The notes under the pieces: generated by a model
The model's database searches: none
What the model was told of the DNA's origin: nothing
The model's input: the letters and a program-made list of their open reading frames with translations, nothing else
NCBI RefSeq assembly: GCF_016097415.1
Contig: NZ_JAEHGE010000001.1
Span: 1,160,914 to 1,224,913 of the forward strand
DNA length: 64,000 nucleotides
Direction: 5' to 3'
Origin: a sulfur-oxidizing endosymbiont of Gigantopelta aegis
Lineage (GTDB): Bacteria > Pseudomonadota > Gammaproteobacteria > GRL18
Part shown: one piece after another, positions 17,608 through 26,847 of the stretch
Numbering within the stretch: the stretch's first letter is position 1
Layout of the letters: each line of letters starts with the position of its first letter
Translations under genes and position numbers: made by a program

Positions 17608-17719
17608 GTATAACAAATAAATTAACGCAGACCCAAAAAGTTACGCACCTTTTGTGGCGCTTCGCTATAATGCCACAAAAGGCACAAAACTTTTCGGTCT
17701 GGTTATTAAAGCGTTAAGT
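17608..17719 (+). other. attC site 4
   Basis: R'' GTATAAC (17608) and R' GTTAAGT (17713). A stem is formed by CAGACCCAAAAAGTT and AACTTTTCGGTCTG, and by GCACCTTTTGTGGC against GCCACAAAAGGCAC with loop GCTTCGCTATAAT. The site is a strong folded hairpin. Confidence 0.85.
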
Positions 17720-17749
17720 AACCTGCAGAAATAAACTAATGAGATTTAA

Positions 17750-18423
17750 ATGAAAGGTAAAGTAATTCAATGGAAAGATGATAAAGGTTTTGGGTTTATT
17801 CTCCCAGATGATGAGTCTGGAAAAATTTTTTTTCATGTTTCAAACGTTAAAACACGTTCTAGAAGACCACAAGTTGGTGATGTGGTTTTTTATGAACCAA
17901 TGCGAGACTCAAAAAACCGTATACAAGCAAAGTCTGTTGTTATTGACGGTGTTACTAATTCATCAAATATATCTAAAAAACCTAGAGGCACACAGGTTGA
18001 GCCACCAAAGAAAAATGTTCTAAATTTCATTCTAATGATCATGTTAACGGCTTCTTTTATTGGTGGAATTTATATTTTTTTAAAAACTAATTCTATTGAA
18101 AAAGCTGTACCATTAGGTATTATAACTATTGTCACTTTTATCGCCCTTAATCGTCAAAAGAAACCAAAAGAAAAAACATACAGTTGTTCACGTTGTAAGA
18201 AGGTTGTTCCTTATGATTCCCGAACGATACAGGCATGGAATAATGGTTTTCTGAAACTATATTGCAGTTCTTGCCATCGAAAGTGGTTAAATGACAAGCC
18301 TCAACAGAACCATACTCATGTTAATTCACGAGGTGGGTCTGTCTTGGTATTATTGCATTATTAGTTATAGTACCAATTACAGCATGGATAAGCATTATAT
18401 CAATAGCAAAAATTATTACTTAA
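17750..18423 (+). pseudogene. Cassette 5: cold-shock domain / zinc-ribbon membrane protein, frameshifted near its end
   Basis: The N-terminus is a cold-shock (OB-fold) domain with KGFGFI (RNP1) and IFFHVSNV (RNP2). Two hydrophobic segments follow (about 95-135), then a CxxC...CxxC ribbon (YSCSRCKKVV, YCSSCHRKW). The frame is open to 18364, but an extra base near 18335 diverts it. The other frame continues CLGIIALLVIVPITAWISI and stops at 18421, overlapping an attC-like core. The original protein was therefore about 224 residues with a third membrane segment. Similar CSD-membrane fusions (with DUF1294) are common; here the membrane part is different. Confidence 0.65.
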
Positions 18424-18556
18424 CAAAGTCATGAATTTGATCTCTGGGTCTTAGAGCCAGATCTTTATAGCGATCTTTATAGCCATATATGGACGCCCCA
18501 CGAAAGTCAACTGATTTTGCTCTAAATCTTTTGATTTTTAACTTCATTTGTTAAAT
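18418..18556 (+). other. Possible degenerate attC site 5
   Basis: ACTTAAC (18418) overlaps the restored stop codon of cassette 5, and GTTAAAT (18550) is a GTTRRRY core. The flanks AACAAAGTCATGAA and TTCATTTGTT pair partly. The middle is not a clean stem, so this may be a decayed end of the array. Confidence 0.3.
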
Positions 18557-18906
18557 TCAAAATAAAGTAATCCATTCATCTGAAGGTGGTTGAAGAGCGG
18601 GCTCTTTCTTACCCCCTTGGTCAGATCGCTTTTTTCTATTAATGGGTTATGTTTTCATTTATTTTAGATGCTCACTCCTAATTCCTCATTCGTTCACTTT
18701 TAGAAAAAAATCCAGGCCGCTCACATATATCCGGTCTCATTGTGGCAGTATTTTTAACTGCCGGACCTTGATGAAATACGCACCTTATCGCCTATACACC
18801 CACTCGGTGTTTAACCAATGGCTCGCCAGGCTCTGATAAGGCACGTAAGCCGTTTTTCTCATCCGTTATTGCGACGGGAGGAAAGGTTTTGTTAATTTTT
18901 TATCTT
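18557..18906. other. Non-coding stretch, no gene seen
   Basis: Only a short hairpin (GGCAGT ATTTTTA ACTGCC, 18744-18762) stands out. The part next to the IS110 fragment may be its 3' flank, where IS1111-type members carry a guide (bridge) RNA, but this cannot be shown here. Confidence 0.3.
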
Positions 18907-19050
18907 TTATTCATACTGAGCTGTTATTTTTTTGGGATCATAAATCTCACCTTGTAATATTCGCCAAGCTGCCCGTGTCAATTTGTTGGCCAATGCGACA
19001 TAGGCTTTTCTTTTACCTCGTCTTGCAACTAGCCGCTGCACCCAACAACT
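18907..19050 (-). pseudogene. IS110-family transposase, 3'-terminal fragment
   Basis: About 47 residues read from 19050 down to a TAA at 18907: WVQRLVARRGKRKAYVALAN, then KLTRAAWRILQ. This pattern (K-K-A-x-VALANK-x-AR) is the usual C-terminus of IS110/IS1111 (DEDD) transposases. The rest of the gene is missing. Confidence 0.6.
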
Positions 19051-19485
19051 TAGAGGGTCATTTTTTTTATTAATTGAAGAGGGTCTTTATAGCCACCCAT
19101 TAAATAAAGATTTATATCAAAGCTAAATTGTAAAAAAATTTCTTCTCGAAATGTGAATTTACAAAAATTGAATGTTTTTCAGTGGAGTGGGCAGGGAATG
19201 GGTAGTAAAAGTAGCTGCTAGATGGGGTTGCTCTGCATGACGAACAAGGGGAGGCCTGCACTGTTCTGCTAAGGTGTGTGCTTTGGTGAGCTGTTACGTT
19301 TAAGTCGTGATGGGGACGGTAGAATCGATTTTAAATAATTTCCTACACAAATTAATACCGCGCACCCAATACCGTTTTTGTTTCAGACATAAGGATTTTA
19401 ATGTAAACGTCAATTAAAACCCACGTTCACAATAAGCTTCAGTTAGCTCAAACTATGATCTTCAATTCGTAATTTGGAGATACAA

Positions 19486-19809
19486 ATGAGCAACCATTCA
19501 AAAGATGCTTCGATGAAGCAACACATAGAGGCCTGCCAAGCCAGTAACTTAAGCCAGGCAGTTTATTGTCAACAACATAAGATACCCTCTCATATTTTTA
19601 GCTATTATCGAAAGAAGTTGGGTTATGTTAGCTCATCAAAACAGGTCAACACCAACAATCAACTCATTCCCATTAATTTACTGGCCAATTCCCCCACAAG
19701 CAATGCAATTAAAGTAAGCCATACCAATGGTTTCAGTTTGGAAATCAATTCTGATACGAACCTGAATCAGCTCAAGTCCATTCTGGATTTGCTCAGGACT
19801 GTTTCATGA
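19486..19809 (+). CDS. tnpA: IS66 accessory protein TnpA
   Basis: 107 residues from ATG 19486 (GGAGATACAA upstream). The helix-turn-helix region CQASNLSQAVYCQQHKIPSH followed by FSYYRKKLG is the usual TnpA pattern. It overlaps tnpB by four bases (ATGA), the normal coupling in IS66. The frame is intact. Confidence 0.85.
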   Translation: MSNHSKDASMKQHIEACQASNLSQAVYCQQHKIPSHIFSYYRKKLGYVSSSKQVNTNNQLIPINLLANSPTSNAIKVSHTNGFSLEINSDTNLNQLKSILDLLRTVS

Positions 19810-20161
19810 TAACGGGCATCACAGTCAATCAGGTTTATCTGGTTTCTGGTGTTACCGATATGAGAAAAGCAACCAATGGGCTATCACTGATTGTCTCAGA
19901 GCAATTGGAACACAATCCCTTTGATGGCAGTGTCTTTGTTTTTTGTAATCGTCAGCGAGATAAACTTAAAATACTGTACTGGGAGCGTAATGGTTTCTGG
20001 CTTTACTATCGTACACTTGAAAAGGGAAATTCCAGTGGCCGATGGAAAAAGAACAACCCACTCTTTCGTTAACACTGAGAGAATTACAGTGGTTACTGGA
20101 TGGTTTATCTTGCACACAACACCATGCTCACCCTGAAATTCATGGTCTGGAAAACAACTAA
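19806..20161 (+). pseudogene. tnpB: IS66 accessory protein TnpB (Orf2), frameshifted
   Basis: VYLVSGVTDMRKATNGLS and FVFCNRQRDKLKILYWERNG are the hallmark of TnpB. After RTLEKG one G appears to be missing (near 20028). The expected continuation FQWPMEKEQPTLSLTLREL is present in the next frame and ends at the TAA at 20159. Confidence 0.85.
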
Positions 20162-20235
20162 AAAAGTCCCTTTAGATGCGCATTAAACAGAATAAATACA
20201 AGCATTTAACGCTCATTTTTAGTATAATATAACGC

Positions 20236-21763
20236 ATGAGTTCAACAGACAAAATACTACCAGAAGAGATACCAACGCTCAAAAACAGGGTGCTTGAACT
20301 CCAGTCAAAAGTGGACTGGTATGAGGAACAATTTCGTCTATTGCAACACAAACGGTTTGGTACTTCCAGTGAAAAAAGCCCACCCCGACTTCTTTAATGA
20401 GGCAGAAACGTTCGCCGAAGAAGCACCGGAAGTCCGTGAAACCATTACTTATGAGCGTAAAAAGCCCGGTCGTAAGCCTTTACCTAAAGACCTACCTCGT
20501 AAAGTTGTTCGTCATGAGTTATCTGAAGCAGAACAAGTCTGTGACTGCGGTCATCACTTGCATGAAATTGGTGAAGAGACCTCAGAGCAACTGGAAATTG
20601 TTCCTGCTCAGGTATATGTTGTAGAACATGTTCAGGTTAAATATGCCTGTCGTGCTTGTGAGGAAGGCGTTAAAACTGCTCCTAAGCCTGCACAGCCCAT
20701 TCCTAGAAGTTTTGCATCACCCAGCCTGCTGGCCTATATCATTGTTTCTAAATTCCTAGACAGCTTGCCTCTCTATCGACAGGAAGCGATATTTAAACGC
20801 TATAAGATAACACTTTCCAGAGCCAGTATGTCCAACTGGGTGCTTAAATCAGCTGAATTACTCAAACCCTTTTATAATCGGTTGTTGTATTATCTCATTA
20901 GGCAGAAAATCATCCAGGCCGATGAAACAACGATGCGAGTGATCCATGATGGACGTGAGAATTGCCCTAAATCTTATATGTGGCTCTATCAAAGTGGCGG
21001 CTATCATTCCAAGTGTCCCATTGTTTTGTATGAGTATCAGCCTACTCGTGCAGGCCAACATGCCAAAACCTTTTTAACGGGGTTTTCAGGTTACCTGCAA
21101 ACGGATGGCTTTCCCGGTTATCATATATTCGAAAATGAGAACAGTGAAGTCACTTTATTAGGCTGCATGGCACATGCTCGTCGCAAGTTCCATGATGCCT
21201 TAAAAGCATTACCCAAGAACAGTCAGAAAAAGCCTGGCATGGTACAAATGGCGATCAGTAAAATTGCTAAATTGTATGCGATTGAAAAACAAATCAAACC
21301 GCTCAATGCTGAACAACGTTACCTGATCCGTCAGGAAAAAAGCAAACCACTACTGGATGACTTTAAAAAGTGGTGTGATGATAAAGTGACTAAAACAACA
21401 AAAGACAGTAAGTTGGGTGTCGCTATTCGTTATGTGATCAATCAATGGAAGTATCTGACTGTCTATCTTGAAGAGGGCAACCTCCAGATTGATAATAATA
21501 TGGCAGAGCGGCGGATCAAACCCTTTGTGATTGGGCGCAAAAACTGGGTCATGAACCAAAATCCTCGTGGTGCTGAGGCCAGTGCTATTTTATATTCAAT
21601 CGTGCAAACAGCGAAAGCAAACAACCTAGAGCCCTTTGCCTTTTTAACACACATTCTGACTGAGTTACCTAAGCTGGGCAGGCATTATGATGATGAGGCT
21701 TTAGAGCAATTGTTGCCATGGAATTTGACTGAAAAAATTCAGCCTTTAAATAAAGTGGAATGA
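20236..21763 (+). pseudogene. tnpC: IS66 transposase TnpC, frameshift near the start
   Basis: ATG 20236 opens MSSTDKILPEEIPTLKNRVL, continues to RFGTSSEK, and then hits a frameshift near 20380. From there the other frame is open to 21763. It carries a zinc-finger-like CDCGHHLHEIG...CRACEEG and the catalytic region KIIQADETTMRVI. LQTDGFPGYH follows, and NNMAERRIKPFVIGRKNW is near the C-terminus. About 500 residues in total, normal for TnpC. Confidence 0.85.
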
Positions 21764-22890
21764 TACGTCAACGTGGGAAGTTTTGACGTATACATTTTAA
21801 TTGTTCTTCCGGGCCAACGAAGGAATGAAAGCCTTTTGAAAAACCATCGACTGTTTCTAGCCAAGCATCTTCATTGAGTTGTAATTTTTGTAATATAGCG
21901 GGAGTGCCCGATTTGATATAGCCACGTTTATCATCTCTCTTCATTCGCCCCGTCCATTCTGCAAGTTCCAGATAGTCGTTAAGGTCAAAGGCAATACCCT
22001 TGTCTTTAAGTGAGCTACAGATAAAGGGGGCGAGCTTAATAGTAGCTGTGTTTTGTTGCGTTATTTTTTGGCTAATGCTTTTTGTCTTTTTAATTGAGTC
22101 GATACGCTGTTTTACTGAAGTATATTCAGAGTCTTCTAGCGTTTGACTGATATCCGCTCTGATAGGATTTAAATCAACATAGACCATGCAGCTAAGAATG
22201 GCTTGCTCATCAAGCAGTGCCTGACTTTTAAAACGTCCTTCCCAGAAACGGCCAGTACATTTATCTTCAGCATTGGCTCTGCGAGCAATGTGTTCATTGA
22301 GGCAACGCATGAACCAACTGATATCCATTAACCGCTCTCTGAAGACGGCAATGGTTTCCCGAGCCTTGTCTTGTTCAGCCTCAGAATGGCATTCACCATT
22401 AAGGTAGCGTTCTACCAATACTGGAATTGAACAAAGTTGTTGCCAGTGTTGTATCACGGTTTCATCTGACCAACTTTGGGCAAGTGAGGCGTTGATTTTC
22501 AATACTGTGTGCAGGTGATTGGACATAATAGCGTAGGCGCAGACGTCAATGGCAAAGGTTTTTGATAGTAAGGCCAGTCGCTCAACAAACCATTGTTTGC
22601 GATGGCTGTAATCTTTATTGGTGGCGCTATCGACACCACATAAGAATGTCCTGCGGACACAGCGGGAGATGCAGTGGTAAAAGGGAGTATCTGAAAGACT
22701 GATTGTTGACTTCTTGGGGTGGGCATTTGATTAACTCCATTTAATCGGTATGACAGTTAGAATGAAGAGTATAGAATATAAACGTACAATATTCAAGTGA
22801 TACTATCCCATGAGCATTTGTTTCAGCTTATTATTTGTATTACACTGGGTTTAGATTATGGGTGGCCAAGACTCCCCAAGACTCCCGCCA

Positions 22891-22914
22891 GTAAATTATG
22901 AAGATTATCACTGA
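22891..22914 (+). pseudogene. 3' stub of a HigB-type toxin gene
   Basis: The bases encode VNYEDYH and a stop, identical in meaning to the end of the higB gene at 23375-23653 (IVNYEDYH). The stub lies just before an intact higA, as expected if the toxin gene was deleted and its tail remained. The junction upstream contains the repeat ATGGGTGGCC. Confidence 0.5.
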
Positions 22915-22926
22915 GGTAAAAACAAT

Positions 22927-23214
22927 ATGCTAATGTACAATCCCCCTCACCCTGGTGAGATAATAAAAAAATTATGCCTAATTCCACTTGGTATAACAGT
23001 AACTGATGCCGCAAAAGGACTTGGTGTTAGTCGAAAAACATTATCAAGTATCATAAATGGAAAAGCAGGTATAAGCCCTGAAATGGCAATTCGCTTATCT
23101 ATAGCATTCAGTACTACATCAGAGAGTTGGCTAAATCAACAATCACAATACGATCTTTGGCAGGCAGAATTACACCGAGATGAATTACATGTTACTAAGT
23201 TATCAGTAGCTTAA
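22927..23214 (+). CDS. higA: HigA-family antitoxin (orphan)
   Basis: 95 residues with the HigA/VapI signature [19 protein letters not shown], then a helix-turn-helix with [20 protein letters not shown], and the ending [15 protein letters not shown]. It binds DNA and neutralises HigB in complete systems. Here only a stub of the toxin gene remains upstream, so it is an orphan antitoxin that could still repress or protect. ATG 22927 or 22933. Confidence 0.85.
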   Translation: MLMYNPPHPGEIIKKLCLIPLGITVTDAAKGLGVSRKTLSSIINGKAGISPEMAIRLSIAFSTTSESWLNQQSQYDLWQAELHRDELHVTKLSVA

Positions 23215-23263
23215 ATGACATAATCGGGTAGCCGGAGGTTTCTCTCCTCCCAGCAGTAATCTA

Positions 23264-23301
23264 GGACAGCCATCAATTGAAAATTTAAACTATGGTTGTC
23301 C
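23264..23301. repeat. Dispersed palindromic repeat, copy 1
   Basis: GGACAGCCAT...ATGGTTGTCC: a 10-bp outer inverted repeat around an AT-rich core (TTGAAAATTTAAA). Related copies are at 29448-29484 and 31492-31525. It is REP/MITE-like and lies between the two higA genes. Confidence 0.7.
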
Positions 23302-23374
23302 TTAATCCTCCCTAAAAATATACATCAATACTCAGTAATTTGACAGTTGTAACTCATTGGGTTACAGTGTTTTT

Positions 23375-23653
23375 ATGATTATTACTTTCATACATAAAGG
23401 ATTAGAGAAATTTTATAGTTAAGGCTCTACTGCTGGAATACAAGTAAACCACTCTAAACGCCTAAAGCTCATCCTTTCCAACCTAGACCAAGCAGAAAGT
23501 CCAAATGATATGGACTTACCAGGTCTTAAATTACATGAGCTAAAGGGAGATCGAAAAGGAATATGGTCAGTAAAAGTCAATGGAAACTGGAGAGTTACAT
23601 TTCGATTTGAAGGTCGAGATGTTGAAATAGTTAATTACGAGGATTATCACTAA
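23375..23653 (+). pseudogene. higB: HigB-type (RelE-fold) toxin with an in-frame stop
   Basis: The frame starts MIITFIHKGLEKFYS, then TAA at codon 16, then GSTAGIQVNHSKRLKLIL and so on, through LHELKGDRKGIWSVKVNGNWR to IVNYEDYH. In HigB proteins a Lys/Lys-Thr normally follows FY, so the stop is a single-base change. The rest of the toxin is undamaged. It is coupled to the higA copy that follows (stop TAA directly before ATG). Confidence 0.85.
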
Positions 23654-23946
23654 ATGAGTATACACAATCCAGCTCATCCGGGTGAAATTCTCAAAGAATT
23701 AGTAATAGAACCATTAGGTGTTACTATTACTGATGTCTCTGAGCATTTGGATATAAGCCGAAAAACATTATCAAAAATTTTAAATGGTCATGGTTCAATT
23801 ACACCAGAAATGGCATTAAGATTAGAACTAGCATTTAAAAACCATCCGCTGATCATTGGCTGAGGCTTCAAAATGCGTATGATCTTTGGCAATCACGACA
23901 ACATCTAGCAACTTTGCATGTCCAACCATTTCAAATTGCCTCATAA
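23654..23946 (+). pseudogene. higA: HigA-type antitoxin, frameshifted in its C-terminal part
   Basis: The open part reads [19 protein letters not shown] and a helix-turn-helix ([19 protein letters not shown]). A missing base near 23845 ends it at 23863. The next frame continues [19 protein letters not shown] to HVQPFQIAS and a TAA at 23944. The DNA-binding part is still encoded. Confidence 0.85.
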
Positions 23947-23969
23947 TGGATAGTGGTTTAGGCCACCCA

Positions 23970-24082
23970 GTGCGCCGAGCTAAATCGGTAAGAAATTGGA
24001 GGTGAAAGCCCTCTATCTGGAAAGGGTTAGCTCCCCACCGGAACTCCGAGTTATGGGCGGTTATTCGTAAGGGTAATGGTCG
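23970..24082 (+). ncRNA. Probable 5' fragment of a group II intron
   Basis: It begins GTGCGCC, the usual 5' end of bacterial group II introns. AATTGGAGGTGAAAGCCCTC follows shortly, a stretch that recurs in domain I of many such introns, and then GGAACTCCGAG. No reverse transcriptase gene or domain V/VI is seen before the sequence changes into dispersed repeats, so only a remnant is present. Identified by resemblance, not by folding. Confidence 0.4.
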
Positions 24083-24182
24083 TCTTAAATTATGGCTGTC
24101 ATCAATTCCATTGTTTGAATGGGTGGCTATGATTGTTGTTTGTTTGAAAAAATATTTTTAAATGATGGGTGTCTGGAATCGC
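24083..24182. repeat. Composite of dispersed short repeats
   Basis: TTATGGCTGTCATCAATTCC (also twice at 29549-29593), GAATGGGTGGCTATGATTGT (also at 28264) and TGATGGGTGTCTGGAATCGC (also at 28294 and 28323) lie in a row. The last unit truncates the recombinase gene on the minus strand. Confidence 0.7.
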
Positions 24183-24295
24183 AAGCAATGTATTAGTAGG
24201 CAAGGGAACCAGTCGGTCTTTATTGCCTTTGGCATTGCGAATATGTACTCGACAATTGATGGCATCAATATCGCCTACTTGTAAACGAAGCCCTT

Positions 24296-25810
24296 TGATG
24301 TGTCAACACTTTTCCGGACAGTTTTCTAAATATTTTTTGGCTGTTTCAAGTGATTTTTGTCATTTTGTATTTCCTATCATTTTAGTTTCTCATGTTAACT
24401 TTAAACAGATGAAGAGAAAGGGCTTTGCCCTCTGGAACGATAGAGCCGTTCCATTCACCCAAGGTATTTTCACAACGGTAATGATCCTGTTACAATATCT
24501 TCACGGCACAGGCTGAGGAGCCGATGGCCGTCAACGGTAATGGGCGGCATTTATGTCGCCTTTTACCCCTCTTCAATCAATCGATTTAAGCTATTTCCTG
24601 CTGTATTTCATAATCGACTGGTGACAAATAATCATTAGCCGAATGAAGTCGCTCCCGATTATAAAATACCTCAATATATTCAAATATTGCCTGCTTTGCT
24701 TCTACTCTGGTTTTGAATCGACAATGGTGCGTCAATTCAGTTTCAAACTATGAAAGAAGCTCTCTGATACAGCATTGTCCCAGCAATTTCCTTTGCGGCT
24801 CATAGACTGAATTATGTTATGATCCGACAATATTTTTCTATGACTATCAGAGGCATATTGGCTACCTCGGTCAGTATGCCAAAGCAATCCATCCATTGGT
24901 TTACGCTTCCATATGGCCATCAGTAAAGCATCATTGACTAGCTTGGCTTTCATTCGCTCATCCATCGACCAGCCAACAATTTGCCTAGAGAATAAGTCAA
25001 TGACAACCGCTAAATATAACCAGCCTTCCTTGGTGGCAATATAGGTAATATCACCCACATAGTAGCGATCAGGTTGAGAGACAGTAAACTCTCTTTCCAG
25101 TAAATTTGGAGATATACGCTTATTATGCTTGGAATTAGTCGTCGCTTTAAAGCGTCTCTTCGTTTTACAAAACAAACCGGCTTTTTTCATTAATCGACCA
25201 ATTCTCCGGCGGCTTATATGAACGCCTTTTTCAGCCAGTTTTCTTTTAAGACGACGGGTTCCATAAGTCTTGCGACTGTCTTCAAACAGTTTTTTAGCTG
25301 CTCAGTAAGCGCTTCATTTTCTTTCTCTCTATCCGTTTTAGGAGAGCTAACCCAATCATAATAGCAACTACGGGAAACATCCATAAAACGGCACAGAATC
25401 GTTACCGGGTAATCTTTAGCCTGATCAGTTATCCATGCGTACTTCACAAAGTTTCCCTTGCAAAGTACGCTGTGGCCTTTTTAATAAATCACGCTCCTGA
25501 ATCACTTTTGCCAATTCTTTTTTCAGACGTTTTACTTCATCATAAATGTGTTCATCACTTCTATTGGCTACCGTCTTCACCGGTTTGGAATATTTACTGA
25601 TCCAGGTATGTAGAGTATTTACATTAACACCTAGCTCCCTGGCAGTCTGAGAAACGGTTGATCCGTCTCATTAGCTAATTTGACAGCTGATTCTTTAAAT
25701 TCTGATGTATAGCTTTTATTCGGTTTTTTTGTTTGATCATTCATTTTAGGTCACACTTTTTATTTTTTAGTTATTTTAAGTTGTGTGTCCGGTTAAGTAT
25801 AGCCACATTA
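24296..25810 (-). mobile_element. IS3-family insertion sequence, copy in recombinase gene
   Basis: 1515 bp, ends TGATGTGTCAACACTTTTCC and, inward from the right, TAATGTGGCTATACTTAACC, both followed by GGACA. The 3-bp duplication CTT flanks it (24293-24295, 25811-25813). Nearly identical to the copy at 57077-58594 but with several single-base deletions. Confidence 0.92.
24586..25740 (-). pseudogene. IS3 OrfA/OrfB transposase genes with several frameshifts
   Basis: OrfB pieces are open at 25214-25447 ([20 protein letters not shown]...), 24732-25190 (DDE core: [52 protein letters not shown]), and on to 24586 in another frame. Compared with the 57368 copy, one T is missing at about 24747, one at about 25248, one G at about 25660 and one A near 25729. 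Neither OrfA nor OrfB is intact. Confidence 0.85.
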
Positions 25811-26344
25811 CTTCACCCAATCGAAGTCCCATGCTGTACAAGGTGAAGAACAATACACGATAACTGAGTTTGCGAGTTGAAAGAAAAAGTTTATTGGCTT
25901 CATCAATGGTGATAATGTCTGGGATACGAACGATTTTAGGTGGCTTAATAATAGGAATATCAACCCAATTTCTCTTCAAAACATGAATATAAAAGAATTT
26001 TTAAACCATAGAGATCAAGCTTTACGGCACTCCAAGAAAGCCGTTCTAGAAGTGCATGAAAGTAGTCGATGAGTTGGTTTTCAGTCAGATTGTTTAGTTT
26101 TCCATTAAAATACTCACCAATTCGTCGAATGGCACGGGAGTATGCATCAATGGTTTTGGGTTGCAGGCCTTTAAGTTTTAAATGTTTGCAGTGTAATGCA
26201 TAATATTGCTTGAATTGTTTATTATTTGGTGTTTTCATTAGGTTGTAACCTCTGTTATTTGAAGAGATCACACAAACCTGCTTATTGGTGTAAGCGGTAA
26301 TTTATGAGGTTACACTAAATTAGAGTGATGAGCTGTTTTCTCCG

Positions 26345-26441
26345 CGATAGCGGTTCGTCCAACAAGTGGGTCAAGTTCGCCCACAAACAACGTGGGCTGG
26401 GACCTCCGCTTTACTCTGGCCTCTTACCCTAAGCGTTAGGC
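26345..26441 (+). other. Cassette boundary: imperfect attC ending in GTTAGGC
   Basis: The right core AAGCGTTAGGC (26431-26441) is a textbook attC end and lies 11 bases before a small gene. Upstream, GTGGGTCAAGTTCGCCCAC and AGCGGTTCGTCC...GGGACCTCCGCT can pair partly. A clear R'' core is not found, so the left arm is decayed or was lost when the recombinase/IS3 block arrived. Confidence 0.5.
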
Positions 26442-26451
26442 ATAAATAATC

Positions 26452-26820
26452 ATGTTAGATAGTATGCTCGCACAAATTTCGTCACATTCATTAGATATTA
26501 CATGGTTTGTCTTGTGGGTATCCTCGTTCATTTTTGCATTGATTCTTGCATATCCTCCGATGAAATTAAAACCCTGGCGACGCTACCTTATTGCACTTTT
26601 TCTCTATGTCCTTATTCAAGCAGCCGTTACCATAATGACTAACGAGAGCATCGAACGTACGGTGGAGTCAGGCGATGATGGCGCAGGGTTGATGCTCGTG
26701 CCGGCCTTAATTGCTCTCCCATCAATATTGATGCTGTTCCTTCTGAGCTTGCGCGGATTGATCTGGCTGGCGCGTATTCTTTGGCGGTATGTTGGTAATA
26801 GAAATGTCTCGTCTAGCTAG
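26452..26820 (+). CDS. Cassette-borne small membrane protein
   Basis: 122 residues with three hydrophobic segments (about 18-36, 45-62, 85-110) and a C-terminal basic tail. No family is recognised. GCCTAAC, an R''-type attC core, follows at 26848-26854, and GTTAGGC precedes it. Its base composition looks more GC-rich than its surroundings, supporting a separate origin as a mobile cassette. Confidence 0.6.
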   Translation: MLDSMLAQISSHSLDITWFVLWVSSFIFALILAYPPMKLKPWRRYLIALFLYVLIQAAVTIMTNESIERTVESGDDGAGLMLVPALIALPSILMLFLLSLRGLIWLARILWRYVGNRNVSSS

Positions 26821-26847
26821 TCGGTTCGTCAATCAAAAGAACGTAGC

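Larger units (their letters stand above)
19403..21793 (+). mobile_element. IS66-family element with tnpA, tnpB, tnpC (copy 3)
   Basis: 2391 bp. Ends GTAAACGTCAATTAAAACCC at 19403 and, reading inward from 21793, GTATACGTCAAAACTTCCC; both continue CACGTT. The 8-bp direct repeat ATTTTAAT flanks it exactly (19395-19402, 21794-21801). It has the classical three-gene IS66 layout, different from the single-ORF copies. Confidence 0.93.
19300..22726 (-). pseudogene. RAYT-like (Y1, HUH) transposase gene split by IS66
   Basis: From ATG 22726 the gene reads MPTPRSQ, then after a one-base frameshift near 22700 continues ISLSDTPFYHCISRCVRRTF. The core has AIMSNHLHTVL (HUH motif) and RFWEGRFKSQALLDEQA followed by MVYVDLNPIRA (catalytic Tyr region). 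At 21801 an IS66 interrupts after EEQLK. Removing it and one 8-bp duplication continues the frame as SLCLKQKRYWVRG and so on, to a TAA at 19300. Proteins of this type (REP-associated tyrosine transposases and relatives) mobilise short palindromes, several families of which are scattered around this locus. Confidence 0.8.
24168..26271 (-). pseudogene. Tyrosine recombinase (phage-integrase family), split by IS3 and truncated
   Basis: The N-terminal SAM-like core-binding domain reads KGLQPKTIDAYSRAIRRIGEYF (26271-25960). A one-base frameshift near 25990 follows, then KRNWVDIPIIKPPK...YSMGLRLGEV with the start of the catalytic domain (R in GLRLGEV). An IS3 interrupts here with 3-bp duplication. 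Beyond it the frame resumes GLRLQVGDIDAINCRVHI, then NAKGNKDRLVPLPTNTLL. The rest is replaced by a dispersed repeat, so the H-x-x-R and Tyr motifs are missing. It resembles the recombinases that accompany IS91-like elements more than an integron integrase, but that is a judgement from memory. Confidence 0.75.

Noticed and set aside
13561-18556. Prophage or genomic island with phage structural genes
   Set aside because: No capsid, tail, portal or lysis proteins were seen; the genes are cassette-like.
18642-18836. 64-residue frame MGYVFIYFRCSLLIPHSF...
   Set aside because: No ribosome site, decayed surroundings and composition unlike a protein.
24168-26271. Integron integrase (intI) for the cassette array
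   Set aside because: The restored sequence lacks features I would expect for IntI (no extra alpha helix region can be recognised, and the C-terminal half is missing) and is oriented away from the array.
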